Source: an uncultured Prevotella sp. (GTDB lineage: Bacteria; Bacteroidota; Bacteroidia; Bacteroidales; Bacteroidaceae). From it: 22,066 nucleotides of DNA. The first letter of the stretch is position 1. Every line of letters begins with the position of its first letter. The notes under the pieces are model-generated. The model did no database searches and had not been told where the DNA came from. It saw nothing but the letters and a program-made list of their open reading frames with translations. Position numbers and translations under genes: made by a program. The stretch spans positions 1 to 22,066 of the forward strand of contig CAKQEI010000041.1 in assembly GCA_934230115.1 (NCBI GenBank), written 5' to 3'. Shown in pieces: positions 1 to 6,517 of this stretch.

Positions 1-299
1 ACCTCGTGAAGTATGTTCACGAGAATGGCAAGTTGCCTGTAGTGAATTTCGCTGCCGGTGGTGTGGCTACTCCTGCTGACGCTGCTCTCATGATGCAGCT
101 TGGTGCCGAGGGCGTATTCGTAGGCTCTGGCATCTTCAAGAGCGGCAACCCACAGAAGCGTGCCCAGGCTATCGTTCAGGCCGTTACCAACTTCAACGAT
201 GCTAAGAAGCTCGCTGAGCTTTCGGAGGATCTTGGCGAGGCAATGGTAGGCATCAACGAGAATGAGATTGAGATTCTCATGGCTGAAAGAGGCAAATAA
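1..299 (+). CDS. pdxS: PdxS, pyridoxal 5'-phosphate synthase lyase subunit (3' part only)
   Basis: This is the C-terminal third of PdxS, open at the left edge of the window; about 99 residues are visible in frame from base 3 and the gene ends at TAA 297-299. PdxS is the synthase subunit of the DXP-independent vitamin B6 pathway. It makes pyridoxal 5'-phosphate from ribose 5-phosphate, glyceraldehyde 3-phosphate and ammonia, the ammonia coming from PdxT. The visible part carries the (beta/alpha)8-barrel phosphate-binding elements: the [15 protein letters not shown] segment and the [14 protein letters not shown] segment, both strongly conserved in the family. A full protein is about 290 residues, so roughly 190 are missing to the left. 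The GTG at base 6 is an internal valine codon, not a start. pdxT begins 4 bases after the stop, so the two are cotranscribed. Confidence 0.96.
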   Translation, partial: LVKYVHENGKLPVVNFAAGGVATPADAALMMQLGAEGVFVGSGIFKSGNPQKRAQAIVQAVTNFNDAKKLAELSEDLGEAMVGINENEIEILMAERGK

Positions 300-303
300 A
301 TCA

Positions 304-873
304 ATGAGAGTTGCAGTTTTAGCTTTACAAGGCGCATTCATCGAGCATGAGAAAATGCTCGAGCGCCTTGGCGTTGAGACATTTGAAATTCGCCAGCTTG
401 CCGACTGGAGCCAGCCCAAGGACGGACTGGTGATTCCTGGCGGCGAGAGCACTGTGCAGCTCAAGTTGCTCAAGGACCTCAATCTGCTCGAACCTATCGT
501 CAACGACATCAAGGCTGGTCTGCCAGTATTTGGCACCTGCGCCGGACTGATTTTGCTTGCGAAGAAGGTTCAGGGCGAGGACTTCGACAGAATCTCGACT
601 ATGGACATCGACGTGTGCCGCAATGCCTATGGTCGTCAGTTGGGTAGCTTCTATGTAGAGAGCAAGGTGGAGGAGATTGGCGATGATGTGCCTATGACCT
701 TTATCCGTGCACCTTACATCAACGCTGTCTCTGCCGATGCCAAGGTGCTTGCCGTGGTCGACGGACATATCGTGGCTGCTCGTCAGGGCAACCAGCTCGT
801 CACGGCTTTCCACCCGGAACTGAACGACGACTTGCGCGTGCATCAGTACTTCGTGAATATGATGAAGAAGTAA
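304..873 (+). CDS. pdxT: PdxT, glutaminase subunit of pyridoxal 5'-phosphate synthase
   Basis: This 189-residue class I glutamine amidotransferase hydrolyses glutamine and passes ammonia to PdxS in the dodecameric PLP synthase. The catalytic triad is visible: Cys79 in FGTCAGL, and His170 and Glu172 in AFHPEL. The oxyanion/glutamine-binding GGEST motif lies at about residues 46-50. The length matches the family. I chose the ATG at 304 because the protein then begins MRVAVLALQGAF, the usual PdxT start; an in-frame ATG at 262 would add 14 residues lying inside the pdxS coding sequence. The gene starts 4 bases after the pdxS stop, with an A/G-rich stretch in the end of pdxS that may act as a weak ribosome site. 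It ends before a strong convergent hairpin. Confidence 0.97.
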   Translation: MRVAVLALQGAFIEHEKMLERLGVETFEIRQLADWSQPKDGLVIPGGESTVQLKLLKDLNLLEPIVNDIKAGLPVFGTCAGLILLAKKVQGEDFDRISTMDIDVCRNAYGRQLGSFYVESKVEEIGDDVPMTFIRAPYINAVSADAKVLAVVDGHIVAARQGNQLVTAFHPELNDDLRVHQYFVNMMKK

Positions 874-907
874 AATAAACGCTGAATCATAAACTATAAG
901 AAAAATT

Positions 908-989
908 TTAACGACAGTTACACGAAATATAATTTATTTGAATTATACGTGTAATTGTCGTTAATTTTTTGTCGTGTAATCGACGTTAA
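908..989. terminator. Convergent terminator region with three related arms
   Basis: This lies between the convergent genes pdxT (+) and the hydrolase (-). Arm 1 (908-924, TTAACGACAGTTACACG) pairs with arm 2 (948-964, CGTGTAATTGTCGTTAA) over 17 positions with one G-U pair. The inner TATAATT (928-934) and AATTATA (941-947) extend the stem. Arm 2 is followed by a T run (965-970), as in an intrinsic terminator for pdxT. A third arm (973-989, CGTGTAATCGACGTTAA) resembles arm 2 and could pair with arm 1 with three mismatches. Terminator function is inferred from structure and position. Confidence 0.75.
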
Positions 990-990
990 T

Positions 991-1797
991 TTATTTCAGT
1001 TGAAAGATTCCCGTGGGCATTTTTCGCCGCAACACCTCAATCTTAACGTCCTTTTCCGTGTCAATCCCCACATTCTCCAACGCCCTCACTACCGTATTCC
1101 ACGCTAATTCAGGCTTGTTGTTCTCCTCGCTCAGGTGGCAGAGCCACACATGTTTCAGCCGGCTTGAGTAGTTCTCCACCAAGGCTTGTGCGCATTGGTC
1201 GTTGCTCAGATGTCCCGTGCCACATTGTATTCTTCGCTTCAGATACTCGGGGTAGGGGCCCACGGCAAGCATCTGCGCGTCATAGTTAGCCTCTATGACG
1301 AGGTAGTCCGACTGCTGTATGACTGACTTCATGTCGTCGGTGATGCGTCCTACATCGGTGAGCAAACTGAAAACGATGCCGCCATTCTCAATCATGTAGC
1401 CCACATTGTCGGAACTGTCGTGGGGCACTTGGAACGGGCGTATGTTGAATTTGCCAATGCTGAACTCCTCGCCATATTCAATCTTCTTTCTGTGGCTCTG
1501 TGCTATCTTGCACTTCATGCAGTAGTTCTTGTCCATGCCCTCATGCACAAGCCTTGACGCATAAACCGGGACATCGAATTTCTTGCACAGGCTGCCTACT
1601 GACTTAATGTGGTCGGCATGGTCGTGTGTGACGAGAATAGCGTCGAATCCATTCACAAACCGCAATCCGTAATCGCCAAACTGTTTCTTCAACGCTCTTA
1701 TTCCAACGCCTATGTCTATCAGCAACCCATTGGTGCCGTCGTCCAGATAGTAACAATTTCCGCAGCTGCCACTACCGAATGAAATAAATCGTAACAT
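991..1797 (-). CDS. Metallo-beta-lactamase-fold hydrolase, YycJ/WalJ-like
   Basis: This 268-residue protein has the metallo-beta-lactamase fold (COG1235 group, YycJ/VicX/PhnP relatives). The metal-binding motif THDHADH gives H58, H60, D62 and H63; further candidate ligands are H126 (VPHDSS), D148 (LTDVGR) and H221 (LCHLSEENN). The N-terminus MLRFISFGSGSCGNCYYL is the characteristic family start. Relatives are linked to cell-wall/WalRK signalling or nuclease activity in Firmicutes, but the substrate in Bacteroidetes is not established, so the call stays general. An in-frame ATG at 1851 would add 18 residues. I rejected it because the predicted promoter (1855-1883) puts the transcript start at about 1849 and the extension resembles no family sequence. 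It stands alone as a monocistron, convergent with pdxT. Confidence 0.9.
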   Translation of the reverse strand: MLRFISFGSGSCGNCYYLDDGTNGLLIDIGVGIRALKKQFGDYGLRFVNGFDAILVTHDHADHIKSVGSLCKKFDVPVYASRLVHEGMDKNYCMKCKIAQSHRKKIEYGEEFSIGKFNIRPFQVPHDSSDNVGYMIENGGIVFSLLTDVGRITDDMKSVIQQSDYLVIEANYDAQMLAVGPYPEYLKRRIQCGTGHLSNDQCAQALVENYSSRLKHVWLCHLSEENNKPELAWNTVVRALENVGIDTEKDVKIEVLRRKMPTGIFQLK

Positions 1798-1854
1798 TTG
1801 TATTCTGTTTTTACTTTGATTTCTTGATTTTTGGAAATTATCCATTTTCAACTA

Positions 1855-1883
1855 CAAAATTAATCATAATAATCAGAACCCAA
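1855..1883 (-). promoter_or_regulatory. Bacteroidetes-type promoter for the MBL-fold hydrolase
   Basis: Read on the minus strand this is TTG, 18 bases, then TAATTTTG, which fits the Bacteroidetes -33/-7 consensus. The predicted transcript starts near 1849 and has a leader of about 50 bases before the ATG at 1797. Confidence 0.6.
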
Positions 1884-2010
1884 TGCATTTTATACAAGTT
1901 TTATTTCAGAATGTGGAGGGCTAAATGAATGTGGAATGAGGAATATTTAGACCTCTGAACATCGCCGCCCGATGAGCAGCCAACCTGCGAGGTATTGCCG
2001 CCGCTTAAAG

Positions 2011-2300
2011 TGTTGAATGTTGAGTGTTGAATGTTGAATGGTCGCCTTTGGCGATGTGGAATGATTGAATGTTGAATGTTGAGTGTTGTAATCGGCTTTG
2101 CCGCTTGCCTAAGCAAGAATGGTCACCTTTGGCGATATTGAATGTTTGAATGTTGAGTGTTGAATGTTTTGAGTTTATGTTTATAGTTTAACTTTTGTGC
2201 TTTGTCGCTATTGGCGATTTGGATTATTCAATGTTGAATTAATTCATTCTTCATTTTTCATCGGCTCCGCCGACCATTCAACATTCCACCTTCCACATTC
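2011..2300. repeat. Degenerate heptad repeat blocks (TTGAATG/TTGAGTG) separated by mini-hairpins
   Basis: Blocks of the heptad TTGAATG or TTGAGTG occur at about 2011-2040, 2061-2090 and 2136-2170, and a short inverted-orientation version lies at about 2226-2300 (CATTCAACATTCCACC). Between the blocks are 11-13 base palindromes: TCGCCTTTGGCGA (2042-2054), CGGCTTTGCCG (2093-2103), TCACCTTTGGCGA (2123-2135, one G-C replaced by an A-C mismatch), TCGCTATTGGCGA (2205-2217) and TCGGCTCCGCCGA (2261-2273). Low-complexity intergenic sequence of this flavour is familiar from Bacteroidales genomes, where it produces spurious peptides rich in FNIQHSTF; that comparison is from memory. Confidence 0.75.
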
Positions 2301-2304
2301 GTCA

Positions 2305-2337
2305 TTTTTTTCCTGTCCAGGAAAAAAAAATTTCCTG
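2305..2337. repeat. Double hairpin with mutually exclusive pairings
   Basis: T7-CCTG (2305-2315) pairs perfectly with CAGG-A7 (2318-2328) across a 2-base spacer. The same CAGGAAA can instead pair with TTTCCTG (2331-2337). Read on either strand the flanks are A or T runs, so the element resembles a compact bidirectional terminator. It lies more than 400 bases from either flanking gene, and its role is unknown. Confidence 0.6.
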
Positions 2338-2470
2338 CCGAGGGAGATAATTTTTTACTTTTGTTTTACGGTTGCAAAGTTACGCAATGTTGGCCACTCA
2401 TGCAATAGTTGTGGAGGAGTAGCAGGGCGTTTGTGGTGAAGTAGCATATATGAATGCTGAATGTACAAAC

Positions 2471-2637
2471 TCAGTCATTTAGTCATTTAGTCATTTAGTC
2501 AAAATCGATTTTTATGATGAAAAAATTTCCTATATGTATATAAATAAAAATATATATTTTTATTTATATACATATAGAAGTCAAAATCGCATTCCATTTT
2601 CGAAAATGACTAAATGACTAAATGACTAAATGACTGA
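2471..2637. repeat. 167-bp nested palindromic element
   Basis: The outer arms are perfect 31-bp inverted repeats (2471-2501 and 2607-2637), each made of four copies of the 8-base unit GTCATTTA or its complement. The centre is a perfect 48-bp A/T-rich palindrome (2530-2577, axis between 2553 and 2554). The direct repeat AGTCAAAATCG occurs at 2497-2507 and again at 2579-2589, immediately around the core. Whole-element extrusion would give a large hairpin or cruciform. It contains no transposase or other gene. It may be a dispersed non-autonomous palindrome, but copy number elsewhere cannot be seen from here. Confidence 0.85.
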
Positions 2638-2977
2638 ATACACAGCCTCCCGTCCTCTCCATAGCAGTCTAACATCATTGATAATCAGTGGTTTACATTC
2701 TCTAAAGGCAACAAGAGAAAGAACATCTCAATCACACAACATGTGTGTTGAAGCACGCCGAAGGGCGAGATTCTCCCCGAAACAGAGCTTCATGCCCCTC
2801 CAAAAACACAAAAATCCTTGCATTTTCACCCCGTTTTCATGCCGACAAACGAAAATAATGTAACCTTGTGTGGCGTTTCTTGTCTAATTTAGAATCAAAC
2901 GATACTGAAAACCATAAAGTAAAGTTTCAAACTTAAAGCAAACGATATGCAAGCGAACAAGCTTGCTATGAGCCAAA

Positions 2978-3108
2978 TCGGGAGTTTTTTTCAAGGTTAA
3001 GAAATTAATCCACTCTCGTAATGTGTTGATATAAGGGCGATTGCCATTGTTCGTAGAAGTAATGACAACCGCCCTTTTCGTGTTTATACTTGTAGATTGT
3101 ACTCCCGA
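2978..3108. repeat. Nested inverted repeat, possible structured RNA or MITE-like unit
   Basis: An outer 8-bp inverted repeat, TCGGGAGT (2978-2985) with ACTCCCGA (3101-3108), encloses an inner hairpin. The inner arms 3033-3048 and 3061-3076 (AAGGGCGATTGCCATT against AATGACAACCGCCCTT) pair with two mismatches around a 12-base loop. The inner stem is G/C-rich in an A/T-rich context. It lies downstream of ettA and might end that transcript, but the minus-strand side of the inner stem has no clear T run. Confidence 0.5.
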
Positions 3109-3257
3109 CGCATCCCCTCTACTTCACTCAAGAAATAGAGCTAATAGGGAGACTTTGCTTGCGATTTCACCAAATATTATGGCAAAACAGGAGTTTTAGG
3201 CAAGAAATGGATGATTTAAACACTATAAATATTGGTCAATAATCATCAAAAGAACTT

Positions 3258-4955
3258 TTAATCGTCCATAAGTTTGCGATAACGTCCCTTCTTTATATCC
3301 TCGTTGCCTAAGCGGCGAGCCTTGTTTATCTCGTAGTCAGAGTAGCTGCCCTCGAAGAAGAACACTTCGCCATCGCCCTCAAAAGCGAGGATATGCGTAC
3401 AGATACGGTCGAGGAACCAACGGTCGTGGCTTATGACAACAGCGCAACCTGCAAAGCTCTCCAGACCTTCCTCAAGCGCACGCAATGTATTTACGTCGAT
3501 GTCGTTGGTAGGCTCGTCGAGCAAGAGCACGTTGCCTTCCTGCTTGAGGGCAAGAGCCAACTGCAGGCGGTTGCGCTCACCGCCAGAGAGAGTTCCGCAG
3601 AGTTTCGACTGGTCGGTGCCAGCAAAGTTGAAGCGCGATATGTAGGCGCGTGCGTTGACGTCGCGTCCGCCAAGGCGCAGAGTCTCATTGCCCTGAGATA
3701 CAGTCTCATAAACCGACTTCTTCGGGTCGATGTCCTTGTGCTGCTGGTCGACATAGGCAAGCTTCACTGTCTCGCCAACCTCGAATGTTCCACCGTCGGC
3801 GTGTTCCAATCCCATAATCATGCGGAATAGGGTAGTCTTTCCTGCACCGTTAGGACCAATAACTCCAACAATGCCGTTAGGCGGAAGCATGAAGTTGAGG
3901 TCGTTGAAGAGCACCTTGTCGCCGAAGGCCTTCTTCACGTGCACAGCCTCGATAACCTTGTTGCCAAGGCGCGGACCGTTAGGAATGAAAATCTCAAGTT
4001 TCTCCTCGCGCTCCTTCTGCTCTTCGCCAAGCATCTGCTCATAAGCGTTAAGACGAGCCTTGCCCTTAGCCTGACGAGCCTTAGGAGCCATGTGTGCCCA
4101 TTCAAGCTCGCGCTCAAGAGCCTTGCGGCGCTTGGAAGCCTGCTTCTCCTCCTGCATCATACGTGTGGTCTTCTGCTCAAGCCATGACGAATAGTTGCCA
4201 TGCCAAGGAATGCCCTCGCCACGGTCAAGCTCCAATATCCATTCGCTCACGTCGTCGAGGAAATAGCGGTCGTGGGTGACGGCAATAACGGTTCCCTCAT
4301 ACTGCTGAAGGTGCTGCTCAAGCCAGTCGATGCTCTCGGCATCAAGGTGGTTGGTAGGCTCGTCGAGCAAGAGCACATCGGGCTTCTGGAGCAAGAGGCG
4401 GCAGAGAGCCACGCGACGGCGTTCGCCACCCGAGAGGTGAGTAACGGGAAGGTCGCCATTAGGACAACGGAGAGCCGCCATAGCGCGGTCGAGCTTTGAG
4501 TCCATGTTCCATGCGTCGGTGGCGTCGATAATGTCCTGCACCTCAGCCTGGCGCTGCATGAGCTTGTCCATCTTGTCGGGGTCGCCATAATATTCCTCAA
4601 GTCCGAATTTCTCGTTGATTTCCTCATACTCACGCAGGGCATCATAAGCCTGCTGCACACCTTCCATAACGTTCTCCTTAACTGTCTTCGACTCGTCGAG
4701 TGGAGGATCCTGCGGGAGGTAGCCTACTGAGTAGCCCGGACTCCAAACCACTTCACCCTGTGTGGGTTGGTCGAGACCGGCGATAATTTTCATCAATGTC
4801 GACTTACCGGCACCATTCAAACCAATGATTCCGATTTTTGCGCCATAGAAGAACGAGAGGTATATGTCCTTCAAAATCTGTTTACGGTTTTGGGGGATAA
4901 TCTTCGATACTCCCACCATCGAGAAGATAATCTTCTTGTCGTCTACTGTAGCCAT
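3258..4955 (-). CDS. ettA: EttA, ABC-F energy-dependent translational throttle protein
   Basis: This 565-residue cytosolic ABC-F protein has two nucleotide-binding domains and no membrane segment. NBD1 has Walker A GLNGAGKST (45-53, K51), signature LSGGE (174-178), Walker B with D198/E199 and switch H228. NBD2 has Walker A GPNGAGKTT (367-375, K373), signature LSGGE (456-460), Walker B with D480/E481 and switch H510. Between them, at about 245-320, is the charged helical P-site tRNA-interaction motif (ERELEWAHMAPKARQAKGKA). The N-terminus, with ILKDIYLSFFYGAKIGIIG, matches EttA rather than Uup or YheS, and the length is close to the E. coli protein (555). By family knowledge EttA binds the ribosomal E site and couples early elongation to the ATP/ADP ratio. 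The gene follows a 51-codon gene by 38 bases and is probably cotranscribed with it. Confidence 0.95.
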   Translation of the reverse strand: MATVDDKKIIFSMVGVSKIIPQNRKQILKDIYLSFFYGAKIGIIGLNGAGKSTLMKIIAGLDQPTQGEVVWSPGYSVGYLPQDPPLDESKTVKENVMEGVQQAYDALREYEEINEKFGLEEYYGDPDKMDKLMQRQAEVQDIIDATDAWNMDSKLDRAMAALRCPNGDLPVTHLSGGERRRVALCRLLLQKPDVLLLDEPTNHLDAESIDWLEQHLQQYEGTVIAVTHDRYFLDDVSEWILELDRGEGIPWHGNYSSWLEQKTTRMMQEEKQASKRRKALERELEWAHMAPKARQAKGKARLNAYEQMLGEEQKEREEKLEIFIPNGPRLGNKVIEAVHVKKAFGDKVLFNDLNFMLPPNGIVGVIGPNGAGKTTLFRMIMGLEHADGGTFEVGETVKLAYVDQQHKDIDPKKSVYETVSQGNETLRLGGRDVNARAYISRFNFAGTDQSKLCGTLSGGERNRLQLALALKQEGNVLLLDEPTNDIDVNTLRALEEGLESFAGCAVVISHDRWFLDRICTHILAFEGDGEVFFFEGSYSDYEINKARRLGNEDIKKGRYRKLMDD

Positions 4956-4993
4956 TTTAATTTGTTGATTATGTGAGTAATTACTTTTTTACT

Positions 4994-5149
4994 TTAAATG
5001 TCTTCAATGTAACCCTTGGTGAACATGTCGTAGGACAAAGCCTCCAGTTCCTTAAGCGTCATGTGCTCTACGGCACGCTCTATCTTGCGTATTAGCTCAT
5101 TGCGTCGGTAGTCGCTGTCGTCATTGAGCCGTTTAGAGTGAAAATCCAT
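4994..5149 (-). CDS. Small conserved-looking 51-residue protein upstream of ettA
   Basis: An ATG at 5147-5149 opens a 51-codon frame ending at TAA 4994-4996. The peptide is rich in charged residues (it begins MDFHSKRLNDDSDYRRNELI and ends FTKGYIEDI), with a central segment KIERAVEHMTLKELEALSYDM that looks like one or two amphipathic helices. No signal peptide, membrane segment or cysteine is present. Codon use resembles the neighbours (mixed synonymous codons, few rare ones), and the start is preceded by an A-rich stretch typical of Bacteroidetes initiation. It fills the space between the plug-protein gene and ettA, 38 bases ahead of ettA on the same strand, suggesting a two-gene operon. I do not recognise a named family; the function is unknown. 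A near-consensus -7 (TAATTTAG, minus strand of 5178-5185) is a weak promoter candidate. Confidence 0.7.
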   Translation of the reverse strand: MDFHSKRLNDDSDYRRNELIRKIERAVEHMTLKELEALSYDMFTKGYIEDI

Positions 5150-5221
5150 GTTTTTTTTATATTATTTGATTTGCTTACTAAATTACAGAATTTATTTGAT
5201 AAAATCGCTTATTTGCCGAAA

Positions 5222-6478
5222 TTATTTGAATTTTATTTCTTTGTATCCCACCAATAAGTCGGTTCTTTGCCCTATTCCTCGGTAGTAGACAAGAGCCTGA
5301 TAGGTGTTTTCTGTCTGGAAGAAGTTGCCTTCGGTAGAAACCGGCTTAGGCTTGCCTTCAGCATCCACCGCTACATATCTGTAGGAATAATATCCTTGTT
5401 TCAGCATAATCCTCGACTCATATTGTTCTTCCAGTTCATTGTAACTCATCAGATAGTCGGTGGAGTAGGAGCCGTTGGTCCAAACTCCGTCTACATACAC
5501 ATCATAAGGCTGGCGTGGAGCTTTCAGCCGAAACTCCACCATCACATATTCCGACACTTTATCGTTCTCTATATTGTCGCTATTGCGTATGTAGAAAGCA
5601 CCGTTTGCGTCCTCGTCGTATGTATAGTTTAGGCGAGGATGGTCGGTCCATATTTGAGCGTGAAAAAGCTCTCCGTCCCATCCAACATTCTCAATGCCAA
5701 GGGTAGGGTGGGAGACATCGAGAATCTCAAACTTGTGATATTCGTTCCATCCGTTGAATATCAGTTGCTTATTATGTTGCCAACGTATGCCATTGTTTGA
5801 CAAGAATTGTGGACGTGCATTTCTTCTTGCGTCATTCCAATCCATATTTTGAAGCACAACGGTTTTTAGTTCACGCTCTGGATTGTTGATTTTCACATTG
5901 GCGTAGTCCACTGACATTCCCACTTGCTGATGGCTTTTGTTAGTATCGATGTCGGTGTTGGATGTGGCAGAGAGAGCGACGCTCATCTGTGGGTCTACCA
6001 CCATAAAGCAAGCAGTTAGGATAGTGTCGCCCTCGTTCTCGTCATACACCGTCACCTTGTAGTTGCCACTTATCTTCAGTCGGCAGCGTTCATTTGGAAT
6101 GCTGAATGAATAGTGAGTGTAGAGAGTGTTGGTGTTGATTGATTCCTCAGTGTCGTCGATAATGTTGCCATTGGCAAAACCATCGCAGTAGTCGGTTTCG
6201 AAAATTCCCTCAGACAACGACCAGTCGGCCTCGCAATGCTCTATTTTATAAGCATAGCGGTGATATTCATGGGTAAGGTCGTCGAAAGCTATATTTATAG
6301 GGTCGCCACCATTGAGTTGAGTTATAGGCATCGACAACCAATTTTTGCCTGCCACAACCTGTAGTGAAGCAATGTTTTTAGATTTGATTATATGCTTTTG
6401 AGCCCTGGCAGCTAAACATGTGTTTGCTGCCAGGGCCAAAATAAACAATTTCTCAACTTTCTTGATATTTCTACACAT
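5222..6478 (-). CDS. Type IX secretion system plug-like protein (DUF5103 family)
   Basis: This 418-residue exported protein has an N-terminal signal peptide (about residues 1-26, ending CLAARAQK). The following sequence, including NWLSMPITQLNGGDPINIAFDDL and the early YAYKIEHCEADWSLSEG segment, is typical of the DUF5103/T9SS plug family. Its members have an N-terminal beta-sandwich and usually number about 400-430 residues, as here. In Flavobacterium the Plug protein sits on the periplasmic face of the SprA translocon and closes its pore; equivalence in this organism is inferred from family only. The gene starts 39 bases after the TonB-dependent receptor gene on the same strand, so the two are probably one transcript. 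No other T9SS gene is in the window. Confidence 0.85.
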   Translation of the reverse strand: MCRNIKKVEKLFILALAANTCLAARAQKHIIKSKNIASLQVVAGKNWLSMPITQLNGGDPINIAFDDLTHEYHRYAYKIEHCEADWSLSEGIFETDYCDGFANGNIIDDTEESINTNTLYTHYSFSIPNERCRLKISGNYKVTVYDENEGDTILTACFMVVDPQMSVALSATSNTDIDTNKSHQQVGMSVDYANVKINNPERELKTVVLQNMDWNDARRNARPQFLSNNGIRWQHNKQLIFNGWNEYHKFEILDVSHPTLGIENVGWDGELFHAQIWTDHPRLNYTYDEDANGAFYIRNSDNIENDKVSEYVMVEFRLKAPRQPYDVYVDGVWTNGSYSTDYLMSYNELEEQYESRIMLKQGYYSYRYVAVDAEGKPKPVSTEGNFFQTENTYQALVYYRGIGQRTDLLVGYKEIKFK

Positions 6479-6517
6479 ATGTGAAGTGTTAGTCTAAAAT
6501 ATTTGTAGCAGTTTTGA

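Larger units (their letters stand above)
1852..3257. other. 1.4-kb stretch without a convincing gene
   Basis: Apart from the hydrolase promoter, this stretch holds heptad repeat blocks (2011-2300), an A/T-flanked double hairpin (2305-2337), a 167-bp nested palindrome (2471-2637) and a second nested inverted repeat (2978-3108). The short open frames here (for example 1901-2116 minus, 2197-2439 plus, 2630-2863 plus) translate low-complexity repeats or lack any recognisable domain, and I judge them non-coding. In 2638-2977 I see only a small dyad, GCAAGC/GCTTGC (2949-2954 with 2961-2966), and no gene. In 3109-3257 I see nothing clear beyond A/T-rich sequence downstream of ettA. Confidence 0.7.

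Noticed and set aside
325..843. 172-codon open frame on the minus strand inside pdxT
   Set aside because: It is antisense to pdxT, whose triad and length are canonical; its peptide has no recognisable domain and merely mirrors codon bias.
1798..1851. Longer start (ATG at 1851) for the MBL-fold hydrolase
   Set aside because: The predicted transcript start is at about 1849 and the added residues do not fit the family; the ATG at 1797 gives the usual N-terminus.
1901..2116. 71-codon minus-strand frame over the heptad blocks
   Set aside because: Its peptide is the low-complexity translation of the TTGAATG repeats and palindromes.
2471..2637. Possible CRISPR array because of the regularly repeated 8-mers
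   Set aside because: The units are directly adjacent with no spacers, are only 8 bases, and are arranged as an inverted repeat; no cas gene is near.
2630..2863. 77-codon frame starting inside the right arm of the palindrome
   Set aside because: It begins in repeat sequence, has no promoter or domain and an irregular composition; judged non-coding.
3033..3076. Intrinsic terminator of ettA
   Set aside because: The hairpin is 180 bases beyond the stop and its minus-strand side lacks a U tract, so I kept it as a structural element rather than a terminator call.
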